64,000 nucleotides of DNA from a bacterium 336/3 (GCA_001281695.1 LJIE01000001.1:1130586-1194585), one strand, 5' to 3'. Shown: positions 16,097-25,037, counted from the stretch's first letter. Program-made: numbers and translations. The notes: generated from the sequence alone by a model not told the origin.

Positions 16097-18997
16097 TTAC
16101 TTTTTCAATGCCTGCCACATTACTTCGGCAAGGTGGTAACTGGTTTTTCCTGTTCCGTCTTTAATTTGGTGTCTGCAACTTGTTCCGCTTGCCACCACAA
16201 TGGTGTTTTCATCTGCTTTACGAACCTCAGGGAATAGAATCAGCTCACCTACTTTCATCGAAACCTCGTAATGCTCTTTTTCGTAACCAAAACTACCAGC
16301 CATTCCACAGCATCCACTCCTAATCAGGTGCATTTGGTAGTTTTTAGGCAATGAAAGTACTTTTTTGGTGTACACCAAATTAGAAAGAGCTTTTTGATGG
16401 CAATGCCCATGCAGTTTTAAAATCTTTTTTTCTTCTGTAAACTGTTCTGCTCTGATATTTCCCTTGTCTATTTCGTTTGCCAAGAACTCATCAAGTAAAT
16501 AAGTATGCTTTGCAATCTTCTCTGCATCAGCTTTGTGAGTGTTGTCTGCCAAATCCAAATACTCATCTCTAAAACTTAAAATAGCCGAAGGCTCTATACC
16601 TACTAATGCCACATTTTCTGAAACTAAATTCTTAAAAACTTCAATATTTTTGTGAGCTAATTTCTTAGCTTCTCTCAAAAGACCTTTTGAAAGATACGTT
16701 CTGCCACTTTCTTCACATATAGGCATTTGTACTTCATAACCTAAAGCCTCCAGAAGTTCTACGGTCTTAATACCTACTTCTGTATCGTTGTAATTGGTAA
16801 ATTCATCACAAAATAGAATCACTTTCCCAACATTTTTATCTTGCTTCTTATTTCTCTTATCAAACCAAGCCCTCAAAGTTTGTTTATAAAGTGTAGGTAG
16901 ACTACGTTTCGATGCAAAACCCGTCAGACTTTTAAAAATACCAGCCGTAAAAGAGTTTTTTACTACAAAATTGTAAAGACTTGGAAATATTGAGGCTAAA
17001 CGGCTACTTTTCGTAAAATTAGCAATCAGTTTGGTTCTGAAAGGTACACCATTTGCATCATAATAATTCTGCAAAAATTCTGCTTTCATTTTTCCAATAT
17101 CCACATTTGAGGGGCATTCGGATTTACAACCTTTACAGCTCAAACACAAATCCATCACTTCCTTAATCTGCTCACTATCAAAAGGGTTTTCTTTGGTAGA
17201 GTTTGTCAGAATTTCTCGTAAAATATTGGCTCTGGCTCTTGTGGTATCTTTTTCGTTTCGGGTTGCCATGTAACTGGGACACATTGTTCCACCTGTTACT
17301 TCTGTTTTTCGGCAGTCTCCCGAACCATTGCACTTTTCAGCCAGTCTTAAAATACCTTTCTCTTTTTCGAAACTGAAAATAGTAGGAATTTCTTTCGTTT
17401 TCTGCCCCGACTCGTAACGCAAATCGGTATCCATAGGCAAGGTATCCACAATTTTATGCGGATTGAGGATATTTTCAGGGTCAAAAATACGTTTTACCTC
17501 TCTAAAAAGCTCATAACACTCTTCACCCACCATATTCTTGATAAACTCGCCTCGTACACGACCATCTCCATGCTCACCAGAAAGTGAACCTTTATATTTT
17601 TTGACTAAATCGGCTGTTTCTTGAGCAATAGCTCTGAATATTTTTCTGTCTTTTTCATCTTTTAAATTCAAGATAGGGCGTAAATGTAGCTCTCCTGTGC
17701 CTGCATGGGCATAATGCACAGAATATTTATCATACTTTTTCAGAATCTCATTAAACTCTCTGATGTATTCGGGTAAATCTTGTACATCTACAGCAGTATC
17801 TTCCACAAAACAAACAGGTTTGGCATCCCCAGCCAAATTGGAAAGTAAACCAAGCCCTGCATTGCGTAAAGCCCATACTTTGGGTATATCTTCGCCTTCT
17901 ACAAACGGAAAATGAAAGCCTAATTGCTCTTTTTCCATTTCTGCAATCATGGTTTGAGCTTTTTGATGCACTTCTTCTAGGTTATTTCCAAAAAGCTCAA
18001 CAGCTAAAATAGCTTTGGGGTCTCCTTGTACAAAAAAACGATTCTGTTGTTGTTGTATATTGGTTTTTGTACATTCTAAAATATAATGGTCTATTAGCTC
18101 CGATGCTGAAGGATTGTACTTAATTGCAACCAAGTTTGCTCTTAATGCTTCATCCACACTATTGGTGTGTACACAAACCAGCGTTTTATGAGTAGGGGGC
18201 ATTTCCACCAAATTCAGCTTAAGTTCTGTAATGAGCATCAGAGTGCCTTCTGAACCACAAATGAGTTTGGCAATATTAAAATCGTTAGAATTATTTTTAT
18301 CAAAAACTTTGGTATCTAATAAAATATCCAAGGCATAGCCAGTATTTCGGCGTGGGATAGAGGTTTTTGGAAAATTTTCTCTGATAAGGTCTTGATTGCG
18401 TGTATTGGATAAAATATTTAATAATTTTTTTGCAATATTTCCTTGAGGCAAGTCATCAGCTTTAAAAATAACTTCTTCTCCATTGGCAAGTAAGCCTTTT
18501 ACTTCCAAAACATGCTCTCTTGTACTCCCATAAATAATCGAATTTGAACCACAAGAATTATTACCTACCATGCCACCCACCATAGCTCTTGTTTGGGTAG
18601 CTGTTTCAGGACCAAAAAATAGATTATAAGACTTCAAAAAAGCGTTCAAATCGTTACGAATTACGGCTGGTTGCAATCGAACCCAACGCTCTTTTTCATT
18701 GATCTCTAAAATATTCGTAAAATATTTACTGACATCTACCACAATACCTGTTCCCACAACCTGCCCAGCTAACGAAGTGCCTGCTGTACGAGGAATTAAC
18801 GAAGTTTGATGCGTTTTGGCAAATAATAAAAGCTTTTTTAAGTCATCAATATTTTTGGGATAGGCTACAGCAAGAGGCAATTGTCTATAAACAGAGGCAT
18901 CTGTGGCATACAAACGACGCATGGTATCATCAAAAAATAATTCGCCTGCGAGGTTTTGTTGTAATTGTTCTAAATGATTATGGGCTATGCGAAACAT
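16097..18997 (-). CDS. FAD-linked oxidase / Fe-S (CCG-domain) dehydrogenase fusion, YdiJ-like
   Basis: 966 residues. An N-terminal FAD-binding PCMH domain (about 30-260, with LIPRTAGTSLAGQVVGTG) and a FAD-oxidase C-terminal domain with SGEHGDGRVRGEF are followed by ferredoxin-type cysteines near 554-572 (CNGSGDC, MCP) and 616-627 (CLSCKGCKSECP), and then two CCG cysteine-rich half-domains (LHGHCHQKAL near 860 and SGCCGMAGSFG near 895). This is the GlcD plus GlpC fusion seen in E. coli YdiJ, a D-2-hydroxyglutarate dehydrogenase, and in D-lactate dehydrogenases. It should oxidise a D-2-hydroxyacid and pass electrons through Fe-S centres, probably to quinone. The exact substrate cannot be read from sequence. 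Confidence 0.92.
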   Translation of the reverse strand: MFRIAHNHLEQLQQNLAGELFFDDTMRRLYATDASVYRQLPLAVAYPKNIDDLKKLLLFAKTHQTSLIPRTAGTSLAGQVVGTGIVVDVSKYFTNILEINEKERWVRLQPAVIRNDLNAFLKSYNLFFGPETATQTRAMVGGMVGNNSCGSNSIIYGSTREHVLEVKGLLANGEEVIFKADDLPQGNIAKKLLNILSNTRNQDLIRENFPKTSIPRRNTGYALDILLDTKVFDKNNSNDFNIAKLICGSEGTLMLITELKLNLVEMPPTHKTLVCVHTNSVDEALRANLVAIKYNPSASELIDHYILECTKTNIQQQQNRFFVQGDPKAILAVELFGNNLEEVHQKAQTMIAEMEKEQLGFHFPFVEGEDIPKVWALRNAGLGLLSNLAGDAKPVCFVEDTAVDVQDLPEYIREFNEILKKYDKYSVHYAHAGTGELHLRPILNLKDEKDRKIFRAIAQETADLVKKYKGSLSGEHGDGRVRGEFIKNMVGEECYELFREVKRIFDPENILNPHKIVDTLPMDTDLRYESGQKTKEIPTIFSFEKEKGILRLAEKCNGSGDCRKTEVTGGTMCPSYMATRNEKDTTRARANILREILTNSTKENPFDSEQIKEVMDLCLSCKGCKSECPSNVDIGKMKAEFLQNYYDANGVPFRTKLIANFTKSSRLASIFPSLYNFVVKNSFTAGIFKSLTGFASKRSLPTLYKQTLRAWFDKRNKKQDKNVGKVILFCDEFTNYNDTEVGIKTVELLEALGYEVQMPICEESGRTYLSKGLLREAKKLAHKNIEVFKNLVSENVALVGIEPSAILSFRDEYLDLADNTHKADAEKIAKHTYLLDEFLANEIDKGNIRAEQFTEEKKILKLHGHCHQKALSNLVYTKKVLSLPKNYQMHLIRSGCCGMAGSFGYEKEHYEVSMKVGELILFPEVRKADENTIVVASGTSCRHQIKDGTGKTSYHLAEVMWQALKK

Positions 18998-19141
18998 AGT
19001 TGGCTGAATTTATCTGTTACAAAAGTATTGATATTTATTGGAAACAGCAATATCTATGGATGTATCAAATTCTTCTCAAAAAAAATCAGAAGTTTTTGTC
19101 AGGAATAAAAAATGCTTCGTCTAAACAGAAAAACAATATTT

Positions 19142-19744
19142 ATGAAAAAAATAGTTTCTACTTTATTTTCTCTGTTACTTTTTATGGGTGTTGCTACTGC
19201 TCAAATAGCAGATAAGGCTGAAAATGTTTCTCCATTATTGATTGGCGAAAAAATACCAGAGGCTACACTTACTACTACAAAAGGTGAAAATATTCAATTG
19301 TCAAAAATTATTGCAGAAAAACCATCTGTGGTGGTTTTTTACAGAGGAGGTTGGTGTCCATTTTGTAATATGCACCTTGCTGAAATCGGTAAAATAGAAA
19401 AAGAAATCTTGGATTTAGGCTATCAAATTGTAGCCATCAGCCCTGACGATTATGTGAATTTGCAAAATACATCAGAAAGTGGAAAACTCAACTATCAGCT
19501 TTTTTCAGATGCAAAAGGTGATTTACTAAAAGCCACAGGAATTGCATTTCAACTACCCCCAAAGTACAAAGAATATTTACCCACTAAAACCAAAGGGAAA
19601 GTAACAGAAGTTTTGCCTGTACCCACACTCATGGTGTTAGATAGAAAAGGTACAATTTTGTTTGAATACATCAATCCCGATTTTAAACAAAGAATATCAG
19701 GGAAATTACTTTTAGCTGTACTTAAAAACTTAGAAATTAAATAG
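19142..19744 (+). CDS. Exported peroxiredoxin-like (AhpC/TSA) protein
   Basis: 200 residues from the ATG at 19142, which gives the signal peptide MKKIVSTLFSLLLFMGVATA; an ATG at 19112 would place ten extra residues before it. The thioredoxin-fold active site is VVVFYRGGWCPFCNMHL with C72 and C75, matching the peroxiredoxin-like AhpC/TSA group rather than classic PxxxTxxC peroxiredoxins. A second domain mark is PVPTLMVLDRKGTILFEYI. The location is expected to be periplasmic. It is the first gene of a same-strand run with YceI (36-base gap), a beta-barrel and an Ig-DM13 lipoprotein, so a periplasmic redox role is likely. Confidence 0.88.
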   Translation: MKKIVSTLFSLLLFMGVATAQIADKAENVSPLLIGEKIPEATLTTTKGENIQLSKIIAEKPSVVVFYRGGWCPFCNMHLAEIGKIEKEILDLGYQIVAISPDDYVNLQNTSESGKLNYQLFSDAKGDLLKATGIAFQLPPKYKEYLPTKTKGKVTEVLPVPTLMVLDRKGTILFEYINPDFKQRISGKLLLAVLKNLEIK

Positions 19745-19780
19745 ATATATTGTCAGAAAACTTTCTAAACTATTTAAAAC

Positions 19781-20314
19781 ATGAAAAAAACAGCGTTGTT
19801 TCTGGTATCATTTCTTATTTCTGGTATTGTGTTTAGTCAAAACACCCTGAAAATCAAATCTTCTACCATCACCTTCAAAATTAAAAATGCAGGTTTTTAT
19901 GTAGATGGCTATCTCAAAGGCTTTGAAGGAAAAGTGGTTTTTTCTCCAACGGCACTTTCAGGAAGTAGTATTGAGGCATCTGTTAAAACAGAAACTATTA
20001 ATACAGGTAATAAATCCAGAGATAATCATTTACGTAAAGATGATTACTTCAATGCTGAAAAATATCCTAAAATTTCCATGAAATCAAAGCGTATTGCAAA
20101 CTCTCAAAGTGGAGATTTTATAGGCTATTTTGATTTGACTATTAGAGATGTAACCAAAGAAGTAAAAATTCCTTTTACCTACAAAGAAAATAATGGAGTA
20201 GGAACATTCAAAGGCAATTTTACAATCAATCGTAGAGATTATAAAGTTGGAGATAACAGTATGGTATTAGGAGATATGGTGATAATAGATGTTGAAATAG
20301 AGGTTTCTCTTTAG
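19781..20314 (+). CDS. YceI-family periplasmic protein
   Basis: 177 residues with a signal peptide ending in VFSQ. The YceI lipocalin-like barrel is recognised by SSTITFKIKNAGFYVDGYLKGFEGKVVF, here split by normal strands, HLRKDDYFNAEKYPKISMKS, DLTIRDVTKEVKIPF and FTINRRDYKVGD. YceI proteins bind long isoprenoid or quinone-like lipids in the periplasm, and related Bacteroidota members often sit beside redox genes. It lies 36 bases behind the peroxiredoxin-like gene and 49 bases before the beta-barrel gene, consistent with one transcription unit. Confidence 0.92.
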   Translation: MKKTALFLVSFLISGIVFSQNTLKIKSSTITFKIKNAGFYVDGYLKGFEGKVVFSPTALSGSSIEASVKTETINTGNKSRDNHLRKDDYFNAEKYPKISMKSKRIANSQSGDFIGYFDLTIRDVTKEVKIPFTYKENNGVGTFKGNFTINRRDYKVGDNSMVLGDMVIIDVEIEVSL

Positions 20315-20363
20315 AGTTATAAGTGATGAGTTTTAATAATTTTAAAATACAAGTATATATAAT

Positions 20364-21107
20364 ATGAAAAAAATAATATTATTACTTTTATACATAGCAT
20401 CATCTTATGCTATACAAGCTCAATCTTATAAAGAAGGGCATTTGTTTGGTTTTGCTACCAATGTTGGTTCAGGAGAGTTTTCTACTGCTCTTTCATGGTC
20501 GCATTATCATGGAATAGGAGCTAAAAAACGTTTTAAAATTGGTTATGGAGTACGTCTGACAAACTATTTTGGTTCAAACCAAGACTACATCACAGCTCCA
20601 GCCAGATATACTTCGGGTAAAGAGAGTTTTTCAGCATTATTTTCTGAAAATATACTTTCAAACTTTGATACAGTCAATGTAAAATCTGCTCAAATCAATG
20701 CTCTGAACGCTGGAATATACTTGGCTTATACACCTCCTATTTTAAAAGATAAATTAGAAATAGGGGTAAACATTGATGCAATAGGTTTTAGTTTTGCAGG
20801 AAGCCAGCAAGGTTTTTTTACAGGACAAGGTGTTTATAATCAGGCAAATGTACGTGCAAAGGCTACTACTTTTAATTTGTTACTTATTAGTGATAGTGAT
20901 CTTGGTTCCCTCAATTCTGAATGGTATTTGAGATATTGGATACGCCCCAAATGGGCTGTAAAATTAGGCTATGGATTTTTATTCACAGAACTCACAACAT
21001 CTGATAAAGTGCAACCTATCCCCAATACAACAGAATTTAATGACCGTTTCCGCAGAAAATCAGCTATGTTGATGCTGGGTGTTCAGTTTACTCCATTCAA
21101 ACAATAA
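20364..21107 (+). CDS. Outer-membrane beta-barrel-like protein of unknown function
   Basis: 247 residues with signal peptide MKKIILLLLYIASSYAIQA. Alternating hydrophobic/aromatic strands (FKIGYGVRLTNYFGS, LNAGIYLAYTPPI, EWYLRYWIRPKWAVKLGYGFLF) and a C-terminal strand, SAMLMLGVQFTPFK, suggest an eight-to-ten-strand outer-membrane barrel. No specific family is recognised. It is third in the peroxiredoxin-YceI run and is followed after only 14 bases by the DM13 gene. Confidence 0.75.
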   Translation: MKKIILLLLYIASSYAIQAQSYKEGHLFGFATNVGSGEFSTALSWSHYHGIGAKKRFKIGYGVRLTNYFGSNQDYITAPARYTSGKESFSALFSENILSNFDTVNVKSAQINALNAGIYLAYTPPILKDKLEIGVNIDAIGFSFAGSQQGFFTGQGVYNQANVRAKATTFNLLLISDSDLGSLNSEWYLRYWIRPKWAVKLGYGFLFTELTTSDKVQPIPNTTEFNDRFRRKSAMLMLGVQFTPFKQ

Positions 21108-21121
21108 AACTATTCAATTTT

Positions 21122-22018
21122 ATGCAAAAAATCACTTTATTTTTAATTATGCTTTTAGTAGGAGGAGCTTGCTCCAAAAAAAGTGAAGATGTAGCTCCTG
21201 TAGAAATTCCAGAACGTTTAGAAATGAATGTTGCTAATAAAAGTATTGCAATTAATGATACAGCTAAATTTATAGTAGCATTTTATGATAAATTAGGAAA
21301 TAAGATAACTACACCCTCTAATATTGTTTGGAGTAGCTCTAAAACAGATATAGCAACTGTCAACCAAACAGGTATAGCTACAGGAAAAGGAAGTGGACAA
21401 ACCACTATCAAAGCTACATTTAATAATATAGAAGCAACAGTATTACTAACAGTTGTAGCCAATAACAATCAAGTAGCAACTGTAACTCTTGAAGCCATTA
21501 GAGAAGTAAAATTGAATGAAGTTGCTACTCTTCAAGCTGTTATAAAAAACAATTTGGGGCAAGTTCTTACAGGAAAAACGATTACTTGGGAAAGTGATAA
21601 TACTAACTTAGTAAGTATTTCTTCTACGGGAGAAGTTACAGGTTTAGGCTATGGTACAGCCAATATCAAAGCTAATGTAGAAGGAATTCAGAGTAATACC
21701 TCAATGGTTCAAGTGATCAGAAACGGAAATTTTGCTAATGGAGGAACAGGTATAGCTAAACTTAAAATAGAAAATGGTGTTTTAAAATTACAAACCAGTA
21801 GTAATTTTTCTGTATCTAATGGTGCACCAGACCTTAGAATTTATTTGAGTAATAGCAATAATGCTACAGGTGCTCTTGAAATAGCTACACTAAATCAAAG
21901 AAGTGGTATGCAAACATGGAGTTTGCCCTCAAATGTTTCTATAACACAATATAGATATGTACTTGTTTGGTGCAAACAGTTTGGTGGAGTTTATGGATTA
22001 GCAGATTTAGGAAATTAA
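21122..22018 (+). CDS. Lipoprotein with two BIG2 Ig-like domains and a DM13 domain
   Basis: 298 residues. It has a lipoprotein-type signal (Cys17 in LLVGGACSKK; the -3 Gly is slightly unusual), two bacterial Ig-like group 2 repeats of about 80 residues each (ATVNQTGIATGKGSGQTTIKA and VSISSTGEVTGLGYGTANIKA, allowing for one-residue differences), and a C-terminal DM13 domain from about 205 (PDLRIYLSNSNN, then YRYVLVWCKQFGGVYGLADL). DM13 domains carry one nearly invariant Cys, here in VWCK, and have been proposed to take part in electron transfer. Tight spacing to the beta-barrel gene argues for co-expression with the peroxiredoxin and YceI genes. Confidence 0.88.
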   Translation: MQKITLFLIMLLVGGACSKKSEDVAPVEIPERLEMNVANKSIAINDTAKFIVAFYDKLGNKITTPSNIVWSSSKTDIATVNQTGIATGKGSGQTTIKATFNNIEATVLLTVVANNNQVATVTLEAIREVKLNEVATLQAVIKNNLGQVLTGKTITWESDNTNLVSISSTGEVTGLGYGTANIKANVEGIQSNTSMVQVIRNGNFANGGTGIAKLKIENGVLKLQTSSNFSVSNGAPDLRIYLSNSNNATGALEIATLNQRSGMQTWSLPSNVSITQYRYVLVWCKQFGGVYGLADLGN

Positions 22019-22086
22019 ACGTATCAAATAAATTACATTGTTGCATAAAATTTAGTTACACTCAAACCGTTTATAAATTTAGTTCG

Positions 22087-22094
22087 TATATTTG
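22087..22094 (+). promoter_or_regulatory. Bacteroidota -7 promoter element TATATTTG
   Basis: A perfect TAnnTTTG match 16 bases before the DinB-like ATG at 22111, implying a very short leader. No clear TTTG lies at the usual distance upstream; TTTA at 22070 is too close. Confidence 0.5.
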
Positions 22095-22110
22095 AGAAAA
22101 AGTTCACGAT

Positions 22111-22605
22111 ATGATTACAATTATAAAAAATACAGTTCAAGAGTTAATAGAGGTACTTGCTCAGTTAAATTCACAAGAATATATACGCCCTGAAATATCT
22201 TTAAGTAATGCGACTATAGGGCAACACACACGACACATCATAGAACTTTTTCAGTGTTTAATTAACGAATATAATTTAGGAACAGTTAATTACGATAAAC
22301 GTAAAAGAAATAAAGAAATAGAAAACAACCTTGTGATAGCGAACTTAGCTCTCAAAGAAATTCAGGATAAGATAGAAAAATCTGATAGAGAAATAATGGT
22401 TTGTTATGAATTGGGAGGCGAAGAAATAAATATTAAATCAAATTATTACAGAGAACTAATGTATAATTTAGAGCATTGTATTCATCATCAAGCTCTTATA
22501 AAAGTGGCACTTTTAAATATGCCTCATATACATATCAATGATACTTTTGGAGTAGCTCCTTCTACTATCAAACATAGAAACATAGAAGTACAATCAGGCA
22601 GTTAA
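22111..22605 (+). CDS. DinB-like four-helix protein
   Basis: 164 residues, all-helical by pattern, no signal peptide. DinB/YfiT-type proteins use three His on different helices to bind a metal. Candidates here are H39 and H42 in GQHTRHIIE and H122, H125 and H126 in LEHCIHHQAL. Family members include thiol-dependent (bacillithiol or mycothiol) transferases; the presence of bshC in this window makes a thiol-dependent activity possible but unproven. It stands alone with its own -7 site and ends in a hairpin shared with the convergent peroxiredoxin-like gene. Confidence 0.8.
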   Translation: MITIIKNTVQELIEVLAQLNSQEYIRPEISLSNATIGQHTRHIIELFQCLINEYNLGTVNYDKRKRNKEIENNLVIANLALKEIQDKIEKSDREIMVCYELGGEEINIKSNYYRELMYNLEHCIHHQALIKVALLNMPHIHINDTFGVAPSTIKHRNIEVQSGS

Positions 22606-22626
22606 ACTCGATTGTACTTTCATTTT
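22586..22626. terminator. Terminator hairpin at the end of the DinB-like gene
   Basis: A 10-bp stem AAGTACAATC / GATTGTACTT (22586-22595 and 22610-22619) encloses the stop codon in its 14-base loop and is followed by a T-rich tract. It lies between convergent genes. Confidence 0.7.
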
Positions 22627-22629
22627 TTA

Positions 22630-23190
22630 TTAAACTATTTGACTTTCTAAAGCAAATTTACGAATCACATCAATGCCCATGTGGTCGTTTACAGCATTCC
22701 CATAATGTACTTTCTGAATAATGCCTTTTTCATCTATCAAAAAATCGGCAGGGATAATACTAGAATTTTTCTTTTCATCTTCAATTTTATCAAGTCCTAA
22801 TTCCTTTGCCATTTTCATTTGTGCTTGAAAACCAGACTTGAAAATAGAACCTATAAATTTAATCATAGATGTTTCAATATGATAGAGTTTATAAAACACT
22901 TTTTCTGAATCGCTAATAATACTAACAGGTTGTAGGGCAGAGTGTAAAGAACTCATCAAAATATGTTTCTTAGGTGTTTCAAAAACAAAAACCATTTCTA
23001 AGCCTTCTTCTTTGAGTTCAGGAGCCAGTTTTTTGAGCTGGTGTACACGTAAATTACAGAATGGACAGGCTACATTTCTAAAAAATGATAAAAGAATTCT
23101 CTTGCCTTTGTAGTCAGCTAAATTGAAAGAATGCCCATAAATATCTTGTGTTTCAAAAATAGGAGCAACAGAATTTTCTTGAAGTTTCAT
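22630..23190 (-). CDS. Peroxiredoxin-like (AhpC/TSA) protein, cytosolic
   Basis: 186 residues without a signal peptide. The active site is FFRNVACPFCNLRVHQL with C42 and C45. It has the same CPFC type as the exported protein at 19142, but the two are clearly diverged. Family marks include FNLADYKGKRILLSFF and DFLIDEKGIIQKVHYG. It lies 54 bases downstream of the anti-sigma gene on the same strand, making it the probable third gene of the sigma / anti-sigma operon and perhaps a thiol-peroxidase output or part of redox control. Reductant and substrate are unknown. Confidence 0.85.
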   Translation of the reverse strand: MKLQENSVAPIFETQDIYGHSFNLADYKGKRILLSFFRNVACPFCNLRVHQLKKLAPELKEEGLEMVFVFETPKKHILMSSLHSALQPVSIISDSEKVFYKLYHIETSMIKFIGSIFKSGFQAQMKMAKELGLDKIEDEKKNSSIIPADFLIDEKGIIQKVHYGNAVNDHMGIDVIRKFALESQIV

Positions 23191-23244
23191 ATAAATATTA
23201 TTTTGTTTAATTCAATTAGACATTACTTATATGTATTCCTGACA

Positions 23245-23502
23245 CTAATCTTTTAAATTTTCTAAAATTTTTTTCTTGGATTCCTCCGAAAGTTTCTCCG
23301 AAATATTCTTCTGTGTAACTTTTTGTAAAAAACTCTGAATAATTTTACTTTGTTTTTCATAAACAGCACAAGCCTTGCAAATCCACAAATGTAATTTGAG
23401 CTGTATATTTTCTTTAAACGAAATGCGTTTGTTTTGCTTCTTTTCTACAAGTTCTGTTGCTTTTTTACAAGTAAGCAATATTTTTGCTGCAAGTCCTTCC
23501 AT
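23245..23502 (-). CDS. Zinc-finger anti-sigma factor-like protein
   Basis: 85 residues, cytosolic, no TM helix. It has a ZAS-like metal motif: C12, then H38-x3-C42-x2-C45 (HLWICKAC). Soluble zinc anti-sigma factors such as RsrA and ChrR use this motif to hold an ECF sigma and release it on thiol oxidation or metal loss. It starts 28 bases after the sigma factor stop, and a peroxiredoxin-like gene follows. The context supports redox-regulated anti-sigma activity; release by oxidation is an inference. Confidence 0.78.
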   Translation of the reverse strand: MEGLAAKILLTCKKATELVEKKQNKRISFKENIQLKLHLWICKACAVYEKQSKIIQSFLQKVTQKNISEKLSEESKKKILENLKD

Positions 23503-23530
23503 AATATTTCAGTTTTAGAGAATAAAAATC

Positions 23531-24088
23531 TTACCACTTTTTCTCAATACATTCTCTGAGTATCAATTTTGCTCTATGAGTTATCTGCCAATAATTAGAC
23601 ATACTAATAGCCAAATCCTGACAAATTTCTTCTGCTGTTTTTTCTAATAAATATTTGGCTGTAATCACAATACGCCATTTTTCAGATAAACTATTCAGGC
23701 AACTTTCCAAGATTTTTAAAAAATCATGATTGTCTAAAATGTTGTCTTCATTTTGCCATGTAAACTCCATAACAGAAGGTTGCCAAGATTCATCTTCAAA
23801 AGTATTATTGGTAACATGCATTAATTTTTTTTCTAATGTATCTGATTGATTTACTTTTTTTCTATAATAATCAATGATTTTATTATTGAGAATGCTCAAA
23901 AGCCACGTTTTTGGCTTACTTTCTCCTCTGAAACTATCAATGGATTTGAAAGCGGACAAAAAAGTATCCTGAACCAAGTCTTCTGCAACTTCTCTTAAGG
24001 AAGTTTTATGAAAAGCCCAACTAAAAAGTTCATCTGAATAATCTTTGACCCATTGTTCAAAAAGAGAATGTTTGTTTATTTGTTCCAT
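23531..24088 (-). CDS. ECF-type RNA polymerase sigma factor
   Basis: 185 residues. Region 2 is clear (DELFSWAFHKTSLREVAEDL, VQDTFLSAFKSIDSFRGESK, WLLSILNNKIIDYYRKK), and region 4 with its helix-turn-helix lies at the C-terminus (LNSLSEKWRIVITAKYLLE, KTAEEICQDLAISMSNYWQI). Size and domain order are typical of extracytoplasmic-function sigma factors. It heads an operon with a zinc anti-sigma gene and a peroxiredoxin-like gene and probably directs an oxidative or thiol stress regulon, including its own operon; the promoter it recognises was not identified. Confidence 0.92.
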   Translation of the reverse strand: MEQINKHSLFEQWVKDYSDELFSWAFHKTSLREVAEDLVQDTFLSAFKSIDSFRGESKPKTWLLSILNNKIIDYYRKKVNQSDTLEKKLMHVTNNTFEDESWQPSVMEFTWQNEDNILDNHDFLKILESCLNSLSEKWRIVITAKYLLEKTAEEICQDLAISMSNYWQITHRAKLILRECIEKKW

Positions 24089-24128
24089 AAAACCTGCTCA
24101 AAATCAGTTTTTTCTACTTATAAAATCA

Positions 24129-24136
24129 TAGCTTTG
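24129..24136 (+). promoter_or_regulatory. Bacteroidota -7 promoter element TAGCTTTG for the UspA gene
   Basis: A perfect TAnnTTTG match 52 bases before the ATG at 24189. The expected -33 TTTG is replaced by a T tract near 24108-24113. Confidence 0.5.
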
Positions 24137-24188
24137 TCTTGCAAAAATATCTTTTTTTGTGTAAATGAACCTACTAAAATATAAGTTT

Positions 24189-25037
24189 ATGAAAAAGATT
24201 CTTGTTCCAACTGATTTTTCAGATTTTGCAGATAAAGCTCTTCAAACTGCTGTCAATATTGCAAAAAAGATAAAAGCTGAAATTTTGTTAGTCAATGTAA
24301 ATGAAATGTCTGTGGCTGCTTTGCCTATTGCAGAATACTACTATTATGATAAAGAAAAAGAGCAAAGTTACTTACAAATGGTCAATGAAAGCTTGGATAA
24401 AACTTTGAAAAAAATAGCTTCTGATATGGATTTGGGAGATATACCTATTTCTACATTTGTAGAAAGTGGTCTGCTTGTAGATGCTATAGAAGAAGTATGC
24501 AAAAGAGAAAAAGTAGATTTGATTGTTATGGGAACACAAGGAGCATCAGGTACTAAAGAAATGTTGATAGGGTCAAATACTGAAAAAATTGCACGTAATA
24601 CTCCTTGTCCTATGCTTTCCATTCCCAATAAAACATATGATAAATTTGATAAAATTGTATTTCCTACAACACTCCGACCAGACCAAATTTCTGCTTTTAA
24701 ACAATTAGGTGACTTACAGGCTGTTTTTGGTGGACAAATACTATTGCTATATCTCAACAATCCAGCTCATTTGCCAAACGATGAAGCAATTATGGCAAGA
24801 AAAGATGAATTGGTAAGCCAATCAGGTTTGAAAAATGTAGAAATTTTTATAGGAGAGCAAAATGTATTTGATGAAGAAAATGCCATTTTAGAGTTTGCTA
24901 AATCCCAACAAGCAGATTTGATAATAATGGCTACTCATCAACGCAAAGGTTTGGCTCATTTATTTCTAGGAAGCATTACAGAAGATACCATTAATCATGC
25001 GGAAGTACCTGTTTTAGCAATACCCATCAAAAAATAA
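24189..25037 (+). CDS. Universal stress protein, tandem UspA domains
   Basis: About 282 residues from the ATG at 24189 (MKKILVPTDFSDFADKAL, the canonical Usp opening); the ATG at 24165 adds eight residues with no family match. There are two Usp domains (about 1-143 and 150-282). The first keeps the ATP-binding motif G-x2-G-x9-G-S (MGTQGASGTKEMLIGSNT). In the second, the equivalent text ATHQRKGLAHLFLGS has lost the first glycine, so only domain 1 is likely to bind ATP. Tandem Usp proteins are usually cytosolic stress factors of starvation or oxygen limitation. It diverges from the sigma-factor operon and has its own promoter and terminator. Confidence 0.93.
   Translation: MKKILVPTDFSDFADKALQTAVNIAKKIKAEILLVNVNEMSVAALPIAEYYYYDKEKEQSYLQMVNESLDKTLKKIASDMDLGDIPISTFVESGLLVDAIEEVCKREKVDLIVMGTQGASGTKEMLIGSNTEKIARNTPCPMLSIPNKTYDKFDKIVFPTTLRPDQISAFKQLGDLQAVFGGQILLLYLNNPAHLPNDEAIMARKDELVSQSGLKNVEIFIGEQNVFDEENAILEFAKSQQADLIIMATHQRKGLAHLFLGSITEDTINHAEVPVLAIPIKK

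Noticed and set aside
19000-19215. 71-codon + strand frame upstream of the exported peroxiredoxin-like gene
   Set aside because: It overlaps the real signal-peptide start in another frame and has no family resemblance or sensible composition.
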